Assembly: GCA_947166355.1 (NCBI GenBank)
Contig: CAMVDX010000014.1
Span: forward strand, 1 to 64,000
Source of the DNA: an uncultured Treponema sp.
GTDB taxonomy: Bacteria; Spirochaetota; Spirochaetia; Treponematales; Treponemataceae
Direction: 5' to 3'
DNA: 64,000 nucleotides
The notes beneath the pieces are model-generated. The model did not search any database, had not been told where the DNA came from, and was given only the letters and a program-made list of their open reading frames with translations. Position 1 is the stretch's first letter; each line of letters begins with the position of its first letter. Made by a program: the position numbers and the translations under genes. Shown piece by piece: positions 50,306 through 58,491 of this stretch.

Positions 50306-50346
50306 TTGACAAGTCTATTGTATCACTGTATTATGTACTTAATACA
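50306..50346 (+). promoter_or_regulatory. Consensus promoter with overlapping GntR-type palindrome
   Basis: TTGACA, 17 bases, TATTAT: close to a perfect sigma-70 promoter. TGTATTA-tgtact-TAATACA (50327-50346) is a perfect inverted repeat that covers the -10 box, and GTAC repeats follow downstream. The first gene encodes a GntR/YtrA-type repressor, so autoregulation is expected. Confidence 0.85.
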
Positions 50347-50402
50347 ACAGTACACGCGCAGTACGAAAAAATTTGCCTTTACAGGCATTATTAGGAGTCG
50401 AA

Positions 50403-50756
50403 ATGGAATATCAGTTTACAAATGATAAACCGATTTATCTTCAGCTGATTGACTATTTTAAGGCACAGATTATTTCCGGGGAGCTGCCGGAAGGAAGCCG
50501 CCTTGATTCAGTCAGAGACCTGGCGGTCAAAGCTCAGGTAAATCCGAACACCATGCAGAAGGCTCTTTCCGAATTGGAAAGAATGGGGTTGGTTCGTACT
50601 GAAAGAACTTCAGGACGATTTATTACAGACGATAAGGACATGATCAGAAATATGAAAAAAGAAGTTGCTGCAACAGAAATTGCTGCTTTTCTTGAGCGCA
50701 TGAAGGCGCTTGGTTTTGATAAAGATGAAGTTATCAAAATTATCGAGGAAGAATAG
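50403..50756 (+). CDS. GntR-family (YtrA-type) transcriptional repressor
   Basis: A 117-residue YtrA-subfamily regulator: a winged helix (DKPIYLQLIDYFKAQIISGE, DSVRDLAVKAQVNPNTMQKA, LERMGLVRTERTSGRF) followed by a short helical tail rather than a large effector domain. Small GntR proteins of this type control ABC-transporter operons induced by cell-envelope antibiotics. ATG 50403 is preceded by AGGAGTCGAA; the track start 50373 lies upstream of that site. It is the first gene of a three-gene operon. Confidence 0.9.
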   Translation: MEYQFTNDKPIYLQLIDYFKAQIISGELPEGSRLDSVRDLAVKAQVNPNTMQKALSELERMGLVRTERTSGRFITDDKDMIRNMKKEVAATEIAAFLERMKALGFDKDEVIKIIEEE

Positions 50757-50762
50757 GGGAAG

Positions 50763-51464
50763 ATGATGAATACAGTTTTGGAATGCAAAAATCTTAGAAA
50801 GCAATACGGCAAAAAAATTGCTTTGAAAAATATTGATCTTCAGATTCCGGCAGGTTCGATTGTCGGACTTCTTGGACCAAATGGTAGTGGAAAGACAACT
50901 CTGCTCAAGCTTGCAGCAGGACTTCTTACACCTTCAAGTGGAGAAATTCAGGCTTGTGGTTTTAAGCCTGGCGTTGAATCAAAGGCGCTTGTAGCTTATC
51001 AGCCGGATAAGGTTTACCTCAACGATTGGATGAATGTAGAACAGCTTATCAAAATGATGATGGATTTCTATCCAAACTTTAACAAGGATAAAGCTTACGA
51101 CATGCTTAAACGTTTGAACATTGAGCCAGATCAGAAGCTTAAGACAATGTCTAAGGGAACAAAAGAAAAGGTTCAGTTGATTCTTACAATGAGCCGTGAC
51201 GTAAACCTTTACATCCTTGATGAGCCGATTGGTGGTGTAGACCCTGCAGCCCGCGATTATATTTTGAACACAATCATCAACAACTATAAGGAAGATGCAA
51301 CTGTAATTATTTCTACTCACCTTATTAATGATGTTGAGTCGGTTTTAAATCACATAATCTTTTTGAAGGAAGGTGCAGTGGTTCGCCAGGGAGATGTGGA
51401 TGACATCCGCCAGGAAACCGGAATGTCTATTGACGCTTTGTTTAGAGAGGAGTTCAAGTGCTAA
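50763..51464 (+). CDS. ABC transporter ATPase (YtrB-like)
   Basis: A 233-residue ATP-binding subunit: Walker A GLLGPNGSGKTTLL, signature SKGTKEKVQLILT (with the family's LSxGQ replaced by MSKGT), Walker B NLYILDEPIGGVDP and the H-loop STHLIND. It belongs to the ABC-2 group of YtrB-type exporters and energises the next gene's membrane protein. The gene starts 6 bases after the regulator stop and overlaps the permease by 7 bases. Confidence 0.92.
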   Translation: MMNTVLECKNLRKQYGKKIALKNIDLQIPAGSIVGLLGPNGSGKTTLLKLAAGLLTPSSGEIQACGFKPGVESKALVAYQPDKVYLNDWMNVEQLIKMMMDFYPNFNKDKAYDMLKRLNIEPDQKLKTMSKGTKEKVQLILTMSRDVNLYILDEPIGGVDPAARDYILNTIINNYKEDATVIISTHLINDVESVLNHIIFLKEGAVVRQGDVDDIRQETGMSIDALFREEFKC

Positions 51465-52294
51465 CTATGGAAAATACAAATAAGAAATTCAGAAATCCCT
51501 TCCCTGCTATTGGAAAGGTTTTTAAGTATGAGATGATTTCGGGAGCAAGAATTATTCTTCCGATGTATGCAGTTCTGCTTGTGCTTTCGTTGATTATTGG
51601 TGTATTTGCATTGAATAACAATCTTGAGGTTGATCAGGGAGAAGGCTTTGTAAATGCAGTAAAAGTTATCATCATGGTTCTTGATTCTATACTTTCTGTA
51701 GTTACATTTGTAATTGTGCTTTGCATAATTGAACGCCGTTTCAAAAAAACGATGCTTGGTGATGAAGCTTATCTGAATCTTACACTTCCTGTTTCTGTGG
51801 GTGAGCATCTTTGGGGACGCTATCTTGCTAATATAGTTTGGGCAGTATCCTATGGAATTACAATGTTACTTTCTGTGCTTTTAATTTTTATTCGTGTTTG
51901 GAATGAAATAACTTTCGAAGGATTCTTTGGTGATATTGCAAACATATTGACAGATTTTTATCAGACGAACGGATATAGTTTACCAGCTGTAATCATTATG
52001 CTTATTCTGAATGCTTTAGTTTTCTTCATGATGATCAGCGTGTTTAGTTATATGACAGAAAGCATTATTCAGATAATTGGAAAACACAAGACACTTTTTT
52101 CAATCTTGATTTTTGCAGTAATCTTCTTCCTGTTTACAAATCTGCTTCAGGTTTTTGTAACAGATTTTATTGATAGCCACTCATTTTTTAAGGTAAGCTA
52201 CTTGTGGTCTCCACTTTTGTACAATCTGGCATGGACAGTTTTGTTCTCAATTGTTACAAGATTGATTCTGACCTTCAAGCTGAATCTTGAGTAG
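51458..52294 (+). CDS. ABC-2-type transporter permease
   Basis: A 278-residue integral membrane protein with about six hydrophobic helices (~30-55, ~72-95, ~120-145, ~175-200, ~210-235, ~250-275). It is the natural membrane partner of the upstream ATPase. Substrate unknown; YtrA-controlled transporters respond to lipid-II-targeting antibiotics. ATG 51467 (MENTNKKF) is an alternative start with the same frame. Confidence 0.85.
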   Translation: MLTMENTNKKFRNPFPAIGKVFKYEMISGARIILPMYAVLLVLSLIIGVFALNNNLEVDQGEGFVNAVKVIIMVLDSILSVVTFVIVLCIIERRFKKTMLGDEAYLNLTLPVSVGEHLWGRYLANIVWAVSYGITMLLSVLLIFIRVWNEITFEGFFGDIANILTDFYQTNGYSLPAVIIMLILNALVFFMMISVFSYMTESIIQIIGKHKTLFSILIFAVIFFLFTNLLQVFVTDFIDSHSFFKVSYLWSPLLYNLAWTVLFSIVTRLILTFKLNLE

Positions 52295-52299
52295 GTAGA

Positions 52300-52378
52300 T
52301 TGCGGCTTGATAATATATCATCAAGCCGCAAAACGAATGAGTCAAGGCTTTAAGCGAAAGCGCGCCTTGACCATTCGT
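52300..52378. repeat. Two hairpins downstream of the ABC permease
   Basis: TTGCGGCTTGAT...ATCAAGCCGCAA (12-base perfect stem) followed by CGAATG...CAAGGC...GCCTTG...CATTCG. No T-run follows, so they could be mRNA-stabilising structures or repeat members rather than intrinsic terminators. Confidence 0.7.
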
Positions 52379-52516
52379 ATTGCCACGTCGCTGCGCTCCT
52401 CGCAATGACGCAACAAACTCCGTCATTGCGAGCACGAAGGCGGGCCAAAAAGTATTGTCATGCTGAACTTGTTTCAGCATCTTCTAGAAAAGATTCCGAA
52501 ACAAGTTCGGAATGAC
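52379..52516. repeat. Dispersed repeats, families A and B
   Basis: Family A pair CGTCGCTGCGCTCCTCGCAATGACG...CGTCATTGCGAGCACG, then family B GTCATGCTGAACTTGTTTC...AACAAGTTCGGAATGACG. Confidence 0.9.
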
Positions 52517-52522
52517 GAATTG

Positions 52523-52592
52523 TTAATAATACGCAATAGCGTACCGCCCGCATTCTTCAAAGCCAATTTTCTGGTAGAGACTGAATGCGGGC
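52523..52592 (-). pseudogene. Duplicated 3' end of the GNAT gene
   Basis: These 70 bases match 52632-52701, the end of the GNAT gene, at about 63 of 70 positions. The minus strand reads PAFSLYQKIGFEECGRYAIAYY and a stop, matching the gene's own C-terminus (PAFSLYQKIGFKECGQYSIAYY). A 39-base family A repeat separates the two copies. Confidence 0.9.
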
Positions 52593-52631
52593 CAACAACG
52601 TCATTGCGAGCACGAAGTGCGAAGCAATCCA
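52593..52631. repeat. Family A repeat between the two GNAT 3' ends
   Basis: CGTCATTGCGAGCACGAAGTGCGAAGCAATCC flanked by direct copies of 70 bases. The geometry resembles an insertion that duplicated its target, or one that brought its own copy of the gene end. Confidence 0.85.
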
Positions 52632-53753
52632 TTAATAATAGGCAATACTATACTGCCCGCATTCTTTAAAGCCGATTTTCTGGTAGAGACTGAATGCGGG
52701 CTTATTTTTTTCCTTTACAAAAAGAACAGGCTGCTTGCCTGAGCGAAGGGCGCGGTTAGAGAGGGCTGTTACAAGGGCTGCAGCGTAGCCGTTGCGGCGA
52801 TAGAGCGGGTGAGTGTAAACGCCGCCAATCTGCACTTTGTTAATTCCTATTGCGTTGGTGTTAGCCTTAGCTACTATGTCGCCGTCCACAGTCAGGGCAA
52901 AGCAGAGCTGATTTTTTAAGATTTGCCTCAGGCTGATATCCACTTCGGCGTCGGTAATCTGGCGGCCGGGAACGGCAACCTCTTCTTTCATGTAATCTTT
53001 TTGAAGTGGGTGCAGAATTTCCATATCGTGTTCTGTACAGCGGATTATTTCGTCGCCGCCAGAAAGTGCAGGAGCGGTGGTTGAGTAGTCCGAAGGACGT
53101 ATCGAAACCACATTTGACACAGGTGGTTTCGATACACCAGCTTCGCTGGCACTCAACCACCGAAGCATCTTATAATCATAAACCTGTGCCGGGTGGTTGA
53201 GTAGTCCGGAGGACGTACGGTCCCTGAGCCCAGTCGAAGGGTCGAAACCACATCTTACTGAATTGCATACTTCAATCAAAAAGTCTGTCGCTTTTTTTTC
53301 CCCGCTTATACAGCGAATCTGCTTTTTTATGAGATAGTGCAGATTTTCAGAAAGTTCATCTGCATCAATCAAATCAGGATTAGGAATGCAGTGGTAAATT
53401 GTTGAATCAAGATTAAGAATACCGAGAATGCCGGTGGTTTCGATACAGCCGCTGCGCGGCCACTCAACCACCGGAGAATTCGTGCTGGTGTCGGTGGTTG
53501 AGTAGTCCGAAGGACGTATCGAAACCTTATCAGATTGAGAATCCGTTAAAAAACGAGCCGAAAGGGTCGTTTTAGGATTATCCTCTTGATTCTGTTCCTC
53601 AACCACCGGCTTTTCAGAACTCGTAATAAAAATCAGCTTGTCAGTTTTACGCCGCACAAGAGATGCCAGCGAAACACAGGTCTCTTCGTGCGGAATTACA
53701 AACTGTTCTGCCAGAGAAAAATCCTCCGGCGTCTCAACAGGAATTAAAGTCAC
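52632..53753 (-). CDS. GNAT-family acetyltransferase interrupted by in-frame repeats
   Basis: A 373-residue protein with a C-terminal GNAT domain: GGVYTHPLYRRNGYAAALV (acetyl-CoA loop) and LYQKIGFKECGQY. The N-terminal region is expanded by dispersed repeats read in frame: VSIRPSDYSTT appears twice, and other segments come from the inverted arm and the family-D hairpin. The gene remains open across them. The start is GTG, overlapping the stop of the small lipoprotein gene (GTGA), so translation is probably coupled. The substrate cannot be told. A decaying gene is an alternative, but an intact GNAT core argues against it. Confidence 0.85.
   Translation of the reverse strand: MTLIPVETPEDFSLAEQFVIPHEETCVSLASLVRRKTDKLIFITSSEKPVVEEQNQEDNPKTTLSARFLTDSQSDKVSIRPSDYSTTDTSTNSPVVEWPRSGCIETTGILGILNLDSTIYHCIPNPDLIDADELSENLHYLIKKQIRCISGEKKATDFLIEVCNSVRCGFDPSTGLRDRTSSGLLNHPAQVYDYKMLRWLSASEAGVSKPPVSNVVSIRPSDYSTTAPALSGGDEIIRCTEHDMEILHPLQKDYMKEEVAVPGRQITDAEVDISLRQILKNQLCFALTVDGDIVAKANTNAIGINKVQIGGVYTHPLYRRNGYAAALVTALSNRALRSGKQPVLFVKEKNKPAFSLYQKIGFKECGQYSIAYY
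53076..53254. repeat. Family C repeats inside the GNAT gene (set 1)
   Basis: GGTGGTTGAGTAGTCCGAAG...CGAAACCAC, then GGTGGTTTCGATACACC...CTCAACCACC, then a third GGTGGTTGAGTAGTCC. Inverted arms form stem-loops and are translated without stops in the gene's frame. Confidence 0.92.
53433..53609. repeat. Family C and D repeats inside the GNAT gene (set 2)
   Basis: GGTGGTTTCGATACAGCC...CTCAACCACC, GGTGGTTGAGTAGTCC...GAAACC, then the family-D hairpin (AAAACGAGCC...GGTCGTTTT) and CTCAACCACC. All lie within the reading frame. Confidence 0.9.
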
Positions 53754-53881
53754 TTAATATGCTCCATAGTTCCATCTGGATGAATAACAGTATGCGACCC
53801 GTCTTCATGGGTTGTAGAAAGAGATGAACAGCTTACAAAAATTGAAGAGAAGCAAATTATCAATAATAAAAGTATTTTCAT
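53750..53881 (-). CDS. Small lipoprotein (43 residues, not in ORF track)
   Basis: ATG at 53881 opens a 43-residue frame: MKILLLLIICFSSIFVSC followed by SSLSTTHEDGSHTV and ending MEHIK. The lipobox FVSC gives a mature peptide of about 26 residues. Its TGA overlaps the GTG start of the GNAT gene (GTGA), so the two are probably coupled. It was too short for the track. A short His/Asp-rich mature peptide might bind metal; that is speculation. Confidence 0.7.
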   Translation of the reverse strand: MKILLLLIICFSSIFVSCSSLSTTHEDGSHTVIHPDGTMEHIK

Positions 53882-54023
53882 AAGTAATTATAAATAATAT
53901 ACAGCGTATTAAGAATAAAGAAAATAATTTTTATTTTTTTCTACCCTCCGGAGAATAAACACAATTTTTGAACAATACGACTTTTTATGATTAATAAATG
54001 ACCTTAATGTGACCTATTATTAC

Positions 54024-54051
54024 TTGAAAAGATTGAATATGGATGTATTAT
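54024..54051 (+). promoter_or_regulatory. Promoter of the membrane protein/S41 pair
   Basis: TTGAAA, 16 bases, TATTAT. The start codon 54086 follows with a GAGGG site, so the leader is ordinary. Confidence 0.6.
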
Positions 54052-54085
54052 AAAAGTGTAATATTTTAAAAATGAGGGTTTATAA

Positions 54086-54412
54086 ATGAACATCTTACTG
54101 CTAAATGTCATAGTTCGAACGATTCCGAAGATTGATGCAAACAACTTTGAAGATAGCCGGCTTATTGTAAAGCCTAGGAAAAAGTGGTTAGAAGATTTTG
54201 TCAATGATATCTTGATTTTTGTATGTTCGCTTATTGCAGTTGTACTGACAGACAAACTTCCAATTCCATATATTGGAACTTTTTTCTTTATCGGAGGGTT
54301 TTATGGAATTTTTCATGGATTAATTTTTGGTATTCGAGCCTTCCTGATTTACAAAGCCTATTATCAAATTTTTAATGAAGATGATATAAAAAAATTAGAG
54401 GAAATAAGATGA
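54086..54412 (+). CDS. Small membrane protein coupled to the S41 protease
   Basis: A 108-residue protein with a hydrophilic N-terminus (~1-40) and two membrane helices (~45-65, ~72-95). GAGGG lies before ATG. It overlaps the next gene by 4 bases (ATGA), so both are translated together. No family recognised. It may support or localise the protease. Confidence 0.65.
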   Translation: MNILLLNVIVRTIPKIDANNFEDSRLIVKPRKKWLEDFVNDILIFVCSLIAVVLTDKLPIPYIGTFFFIGGFYGIFHGLIFGIRAFLIYKAYYQIFNEDDIKKLEEIR

Positions 54413-55800
54413 AAAATACTTATGTAAAAATGTATCTTCTGGCATTGTGTTTATTGGTAGGGAGCTTTTTTATTTCTTGTTCAAAGCAGATTTCTACGGC
54501 ACCAATAGAAAAGGATTGCGAATATTTAAAAACTCTTCTTCCAGAGGCTTCTATTGATTTTAGTACTGCTGTAGATGAAGGGTTGAATGTTGATTCCTTT
54601 ATAAATGAAGTAAAGAAGAATTACGTTTTTTATGTAGAAAGAAATCAGAAAAATAAATTTGAAGATTCCGATGAAAATGGAATTTATAACGGCGCTTTCG
54701 TCGGAGCCATAACTTATGCATTGCAGGATGCACTCAAAAAGAAAAATACCCATATGACAATAAAAGGCAAAGATGCATACCTTGCTCATGCTTACGTAAA
54801 CAGAGTGTATGTTTCAGATATTTATTTTGAAAAACTTGATGAAGATTTTAATGTTAGTAACGACTTACAGAATGGTATTTCAAAAGGTATGAAATATACA
54901 GGTGAGAAAAAGAATGTTGTTCAGGAATATGCAGATGGTAAACTGTTCTATAGATATATAGTTTTTTCAGAAGATTTGTCTTTAGATACGGCAGAAATCA
55001 GTTTGGATGGAAATAATATAAAAATTCCGGTAAGACGGGCTGAGTTATCTTCGAGAGAAGGAAAGGATTTGTGGTATGAAGAGAAGGACGATAAGTTTTA
55101 CATAATTGCAAAGACCTTTTATCCGCATTTAGAAAAAAATATAGAAGATTATGAAAGAACACTAAGCGAGATTTGTGAAAAAATTAATGACTACCAGGAA
55201 GTTGTTTTTGATTTGCGTGATAATAATGGAGGCTATATAGAATACTTCCTCCCGATTCTTGCAAGTATGATATTTGGAAAAATAGATCTTGAAGAAGATG
55301 AAAGAGTAGATTTCTTAAATGCAGATTTACATATAGGAGAGCGACAGCTGATGACTGAAACTGTAAAAAACAGCTATCTCTTAGATGGGCAGAATGTTTC
55401 AGATTTTTATTTTGCAAATAAAGGAAAAAGATATTTTATTACAGAGAATATGAAAGAAAAATCAGATATAAAAGCAAATGTGTTTCAGGGAAAAATTTTT
55501 GTAGTAATGAATACTTATACGGTATCAGCGGCTGAAGGTTTTATTTGTCTGTTAAAAAAATATTTCCCAAATCAGGTAATTTTACTTGGTGAAAAAAGCG
55601 GAGGAATGGCAGATTTTTCCGGGGTTTTTCTTTATTTATTACCGGATTCAAAAATACGTTTAAGCCTTTGCTGTGCTGATTGTACTGAATCATCCATATT
55701 AAATCCTCAATATGGATGGCGAGGTGATACAGAAGGATTCTATCCTGATTACTGGATTTTCTCGGAAAGTGACATAGACGGATTCGTGAAATCATATTGA
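54409..55800 (+). CDS. S41-family (tail-specific protease-like) lipoprotein
   Basis: A 463-residue lipoprotein (hydrophobic N-terminus, lipobox FISC). The C-terminal S41 domain has VFDLRDNNGGYIEYFLP, the nucleophile-containing VMNTYTVSAAEGFICLL (Ser in TVSAAEG) and the Lys region LLGEKSGGMADFSG, consistent with a Ser/Lys dyad. N-terminal residues (~20-240) have no PDZ motif that I can identify. Such proteases degrade or process envelope proteins. Confidence 0.82.
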   Translation: MKNTYVKMYLLALCLLVGSFFISCSKQISTAPIEKDCEYLKTLLPEASIDFSTAVDEGLNVDSFINEVKKNYVFYVERNQKNKFEDSDENGIYNGAFVGAITYALQDALKKKNTHMTIKGKDAYLAHAYVNRVYVSDIYFEKLDEDFNVSNDLQNGISKGMKYTGEKKNVVQEYADGKLFYRYIVFSEDLSLDTAEISLDGNNIKIPVRRAELSSREGKDLWYEEKDDKFYIIAKTFYPHLEKNIEDYERTLSEICEKINDYQEVVFDLRDNNGGYIEYFLPILASMIFGKIDLEEDERVDFLNADLHIGERQLMTETVKNSYLLDGQNVSDFYFANKGKRYFITENMKEKSDIKANVFQGKIFVVMNTYTVSAAEGFICLLKKYFPNQVILLGEKSGGMADFSGVFLYLLPDSKIRLSLCCADCTESSILNPQYGWRGDTEGFYPDYWIFSESDIDGFVKSY

Positions 55801-55960
55801 ATGACAACGCCTCCGTCATTGTCGGGCGTAATTTCCCATGTCATTGCCCGGCTTGACCGGGCAATCTTCCGTCCTAAAGACCTCCGGGTCAAGCCCGAAG
55901 GTGACACCCACATCATTGCGAGGCCCCCGAGCGTAGCGTGGGGGGACGAAGAAATCTATA
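55801..55960. repeat. Dispersed repeats, family A variants
   Basis: CGTCATTGTCGGGCG, GTCATTGCCCGGCTTGACCGG...AAGCCCGAAGGTGACA, and CATTGCGAGGCCCCCGAGCG...GAAGAAATC. Fills the gap between the convergent S41 and UPF0210 genes. Confidence 0.85.
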
Positions 55961-57322
55961 TTAATTCCTGAACGAATGAATTGGCGCCGGGATTCTTCCG
56001 CCGCGGTTGATAAAGTCTGCACAACCGAACTTGCTTACAGGCATTACAGGGCAGCCGCCGAGAAGTCCGCCGAACTCAACCCATTCGCCGGCCTTTTTGC
56101 CAGGTGCCGGAATAAGGCGGCAGGCAGTTGTTTTATTGTTTACCATACCGATTGCAAACTCATCAGCGAGAATACCCGAAATTGTAGTAGCAGGAGTATC
56201 ACCAGGAATTGCAATCATATCAAGACCTACAGAGCAGACTGTAGTCATTGCTTCAAGCTTTTCAAGGCAGATGGAACCATTCTTTGCGGCTTCAATCATA
56301 CCTTCGTCTTCAGAAACCGGAATAAAGGCACCGCTCAAACCTCCAACGTTTGTGGAAGCCATAACGCCGCCCTTCTTTACCATATCAGTAAGCATAGCCA
56401 GGGCAGCTGTTGTTCCCGGAGCGCCACAGCCTTCAAGACCAATTTCCTCGAGGATGCGGGCAACAGAGTCGCCAACAGCAGGAGTAGGAGCGAGTGACAA
56501 ATCAAGAATACCAAACTGAACGCCAAGACGCTTTGCGGCCTCACTACCCACAAGCTGACCCATGCGGGTAATCTTAAAGGCCATCTTTTTGATTCCGTCT
56601 GCAAGCACGTTGATTGGCTGACCTTTATATTCCTTTGCTGCCGCAAGAATTACACCAGGGCCGGATACGCCAACGTTGATTACACAATCAGCTTCTCCAG
56701 GGCCGTGGAAGGCACCTGCCATGAATGGGTTGTCTTCCGGAGCGTTACAGAAAACTACAAGCTTTGCGCAGCCGTTTACTTCGCAATCACGTGAAACTTC
56801 GGCAGTTTTTACGATTGTCTCACCCATCAGCTTGACTGCGTCCATGTTGATTCCGGATTTAGTTGAGCCCACATTTACCGAAGAGCAAACAAAATCAGTT
56901 GTAGCCAAAGCTTCGGGAATTGAGTCAATTAAAATGCGGTCTGCAGGAGTAATTCCCTTTTGAACGAGAGCAGAAAAACCGCCTATAAAGTTTACGCCGA
57001 GCTCGTGAGCACAGCGGTCGAGTGTCTTGATATATGGAACATAGTTTTTAGCTTCACTTGCGCCGGCAACGAGGGCAATCGGAGTTACGGAAATACGCTT
57101 GTTGATAATTGGTACTCCGAATTCCTTTTCAATATCCTGACCAGTCTGAACAAGCTTGCCGGCTTTCTTCATAATCTTATCGTAGATTTTGTCGCAGGCA
57201 CGCTTACTATCTGAATCAGCGCAATCTAAAAGTGAAATACCCATTGTAATGCAGCGGATATCCAGCTTCTGGCGCATAAACATATTTACAGTTTCCTGAA
57301 TTTCTACTGGTGAAAAAATCAT
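55961..57322 (-). CDS. UPF0210 (DUF711, PFL-family) protein
   Basis: A 453-residue cytoplasmic protein of the UPF0210/DUF711 family, known in spirochaetes, clostridia and archaea and of unknown function, with a pyruvate-formate-lyase-like fold. Visible hallmarks: [21 protein letters not shown] at the N-terminus, [21 protein letters not shown], and [20 protein letters not shown]. It lacks the glycyl-radical RVSGY site. Typically encoded next to an ACT-domain protein; no such partner is in the window. Confidence 0.92.
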   Translation of the reverse strand: MIFSPVEIQETVNMFMRQKLDIRCITMGISLLDCADSDSKRACDKIYDKIMKKAGKLVQTGQDIEKEFGVPIINKRISVTPIALVAGASEAKNYVPYIKTLDRCAHELGVNFIGGFSALVQKGITPADRILIDSIPEALATTDFVCSSVNVGSTKSGINMDAVKLMGETIVKTAEVSRDCEVNGCAKLVVFCNAPEDNPFMAGAFHGPGEADCVINVGVSGPGVILAAAKEYKGQPINVLADGIKKMAFKITRMGQLVGSEAAKRLGVQFGILDLSLAPTPAVGDSVARILEEIGLEGCGAPGTTAALAMLTDMVKKGGVMASTNVGGLSGAFIPVSEDEGMIEAAKNGSICLEKLEAMTTVCSVGLDMIAIPGDTPATTISGILADEFAIGMVNNKTTACRLIPAPGKKAGEWVEFGGLLGGCPVMPVSKFGCADFINRGGRIPAPIHSFRN

Positions 57323-57419
57323 AATAAGCTCCTGAGGGAAGGTAATTATTATGTATTTTAATGAAAACTAAGAACGGGGGCAAGGTAGATGGAATATGAA
57401 GGAATATGAAAAAAAACAT

Positions 57420-57582
57420 CACTGCGAGCAAACTCGCGGGGATTTTTCTGGGGTATTAGGGGCAGAGACCTTCGCAGCATAGCTGCTCGGAGACTCGCTA
57501 AAAACAGTCCACTGGACTGTTTTTGCCCTGCTGTGCAGGGCCGCTCACTAAGGGGTCGACTTTCCCCTCCTTGTGTAAAAAT
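57420..57582. repeat. Dispersed repeat, family F
   Basis: Contains CCTTCGCAGCATAGCTGCTCGGAGACTCGC, the reverse complement of the block at 62531-62565, followed by palindromic AAAACAGTCCACTGGACTGTTTT and GCCCTGCTGTGCAGGGC. It occupies the gap between the UPF0210 and following genes. Confidence 0.85.
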
Positions 57583-58164
57583 CTACGGTCTGTTAGGACG
57601 GCGGGAACTGCGGCGTGGGCGTGAAGGAGTTACGACAACTGTGCGAGGTGGCGTAGTAATTGCATGGAAAACTCCGCCAATTACGGCACCTACAACCAGA
57701 GCGCCAAGAACATCGTCTGCATCAACGGAATCCTCTACAACTACAGTTTCAACTTTTACATCGGTTGGCTTTTCTGCATAGTAGTCCTTTGGAACCTTCT
57801 GCTTTGCCTTGCCTACAACTGTATCATCATAATTGTCTACAAGCTTTGCACTGATGATATAATTCGGGCCATCGGTTTCAATTTTACCGGTACAGATATA
57901 ATCTGCTTCATCTGACTTTGCAACAACTTCCATTACGTCTGAACAGTAAAGTGAAAACTGAACAGATTTTGAAATCTTCCTGCGCTCATTATTTCCTAAA
58001 TCAGAAGTAAAAACTTTTACGGCAACAGTAGCGCCTTCATCATTAAAATCTTTCAAAAGCTTTTCAACAAGAGAATCAAATGGATCTATGCTGGTAGAAT
58101 CGGCAAAAAGAAAGCCGGCAGAAATAGTGAATAAAATCAATAAAATAGAAAGTAATTTTTTCAT
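57583..58164 (-). CDS. Exported protein with FlgO/LpoB-like region
   Basis: A 193-residue protein with a Sec signal (MKKLLSILLILFTISAGFLFA). Residues ~30-130 resemble the surface-exposed alpha/beta folds of FlgO- and LpoB-like proteins (DSLVEKLLKDFNDEGATVAV, YICTGKIETDGPNYIIS). A short hydrophobic stretch and an Arg-rich end (RPRRSSRRPNRP) follow. No diagnostic catalytic motif. Monocistronic, between repeats. Confidence 0.7.
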   Translation of the reverse strand: MKKLLSILLILFTISAGFLFADSTSIDPFDSLVEKLLKDFNDEGATVAVKVFTSDLGNNERRKISKSVQFSLYCSDVMEVVAKSDEADYICTGKIETDGPNYIISAKLVDNYDDTVVGKAKQKVPKDYYAEKPTDVKVETVVVEDSVDADDVLGALVVGAVIGGVFHAITTPPRTVVVTPSRPRRSSRRPNRP

Positions 58165-58182
58165 AATGTTCTCCTGTTTAAG

Positions 58183-58487
58183 ATTGTCGGGTCAAGCCCA
58201 ATAATGACTCTTATGTCATTGTCCGGTTTAACCAGACAATCTATTCATTATTATAACACATGAAAGAAGAAAAGGTGTCACTTTAAATTACAAAATGGAT
58301 TGCTTCGCCTTCGGCTCGCAATGACGTGGCAGGATTACTTTGCATTTTATGCTTGCAATGACGTAGGAAGATTGCGTAACTGAACTTGCAATGACGTAGG
58401 AAGGTTGCTACATACTTTGTGCTCGCAATGACGTAGCAGGAATTCGTCATTGCGAGGAGCGAATGCGACGAAGCAATCCATATACTG
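58183..58487. repeat. Cluster of family A repeats
   Basis: At least four or five successive GTCATTGCGAG / GCAATGACG pieces (58190, 58310, 58360, 58400, 58447) in a 300-base gap with no gene. This is one of the densest tracts of this family in the window. Confidence 0.9.
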
Positions 58488-58491
58488 CAAT

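Noticed and set aside
58183-58487. Possible CRISPR array
   Set aside because: The repeats are inverted palindromes with irregular spacing and no unique spacers of constant length; no cas gene is present.
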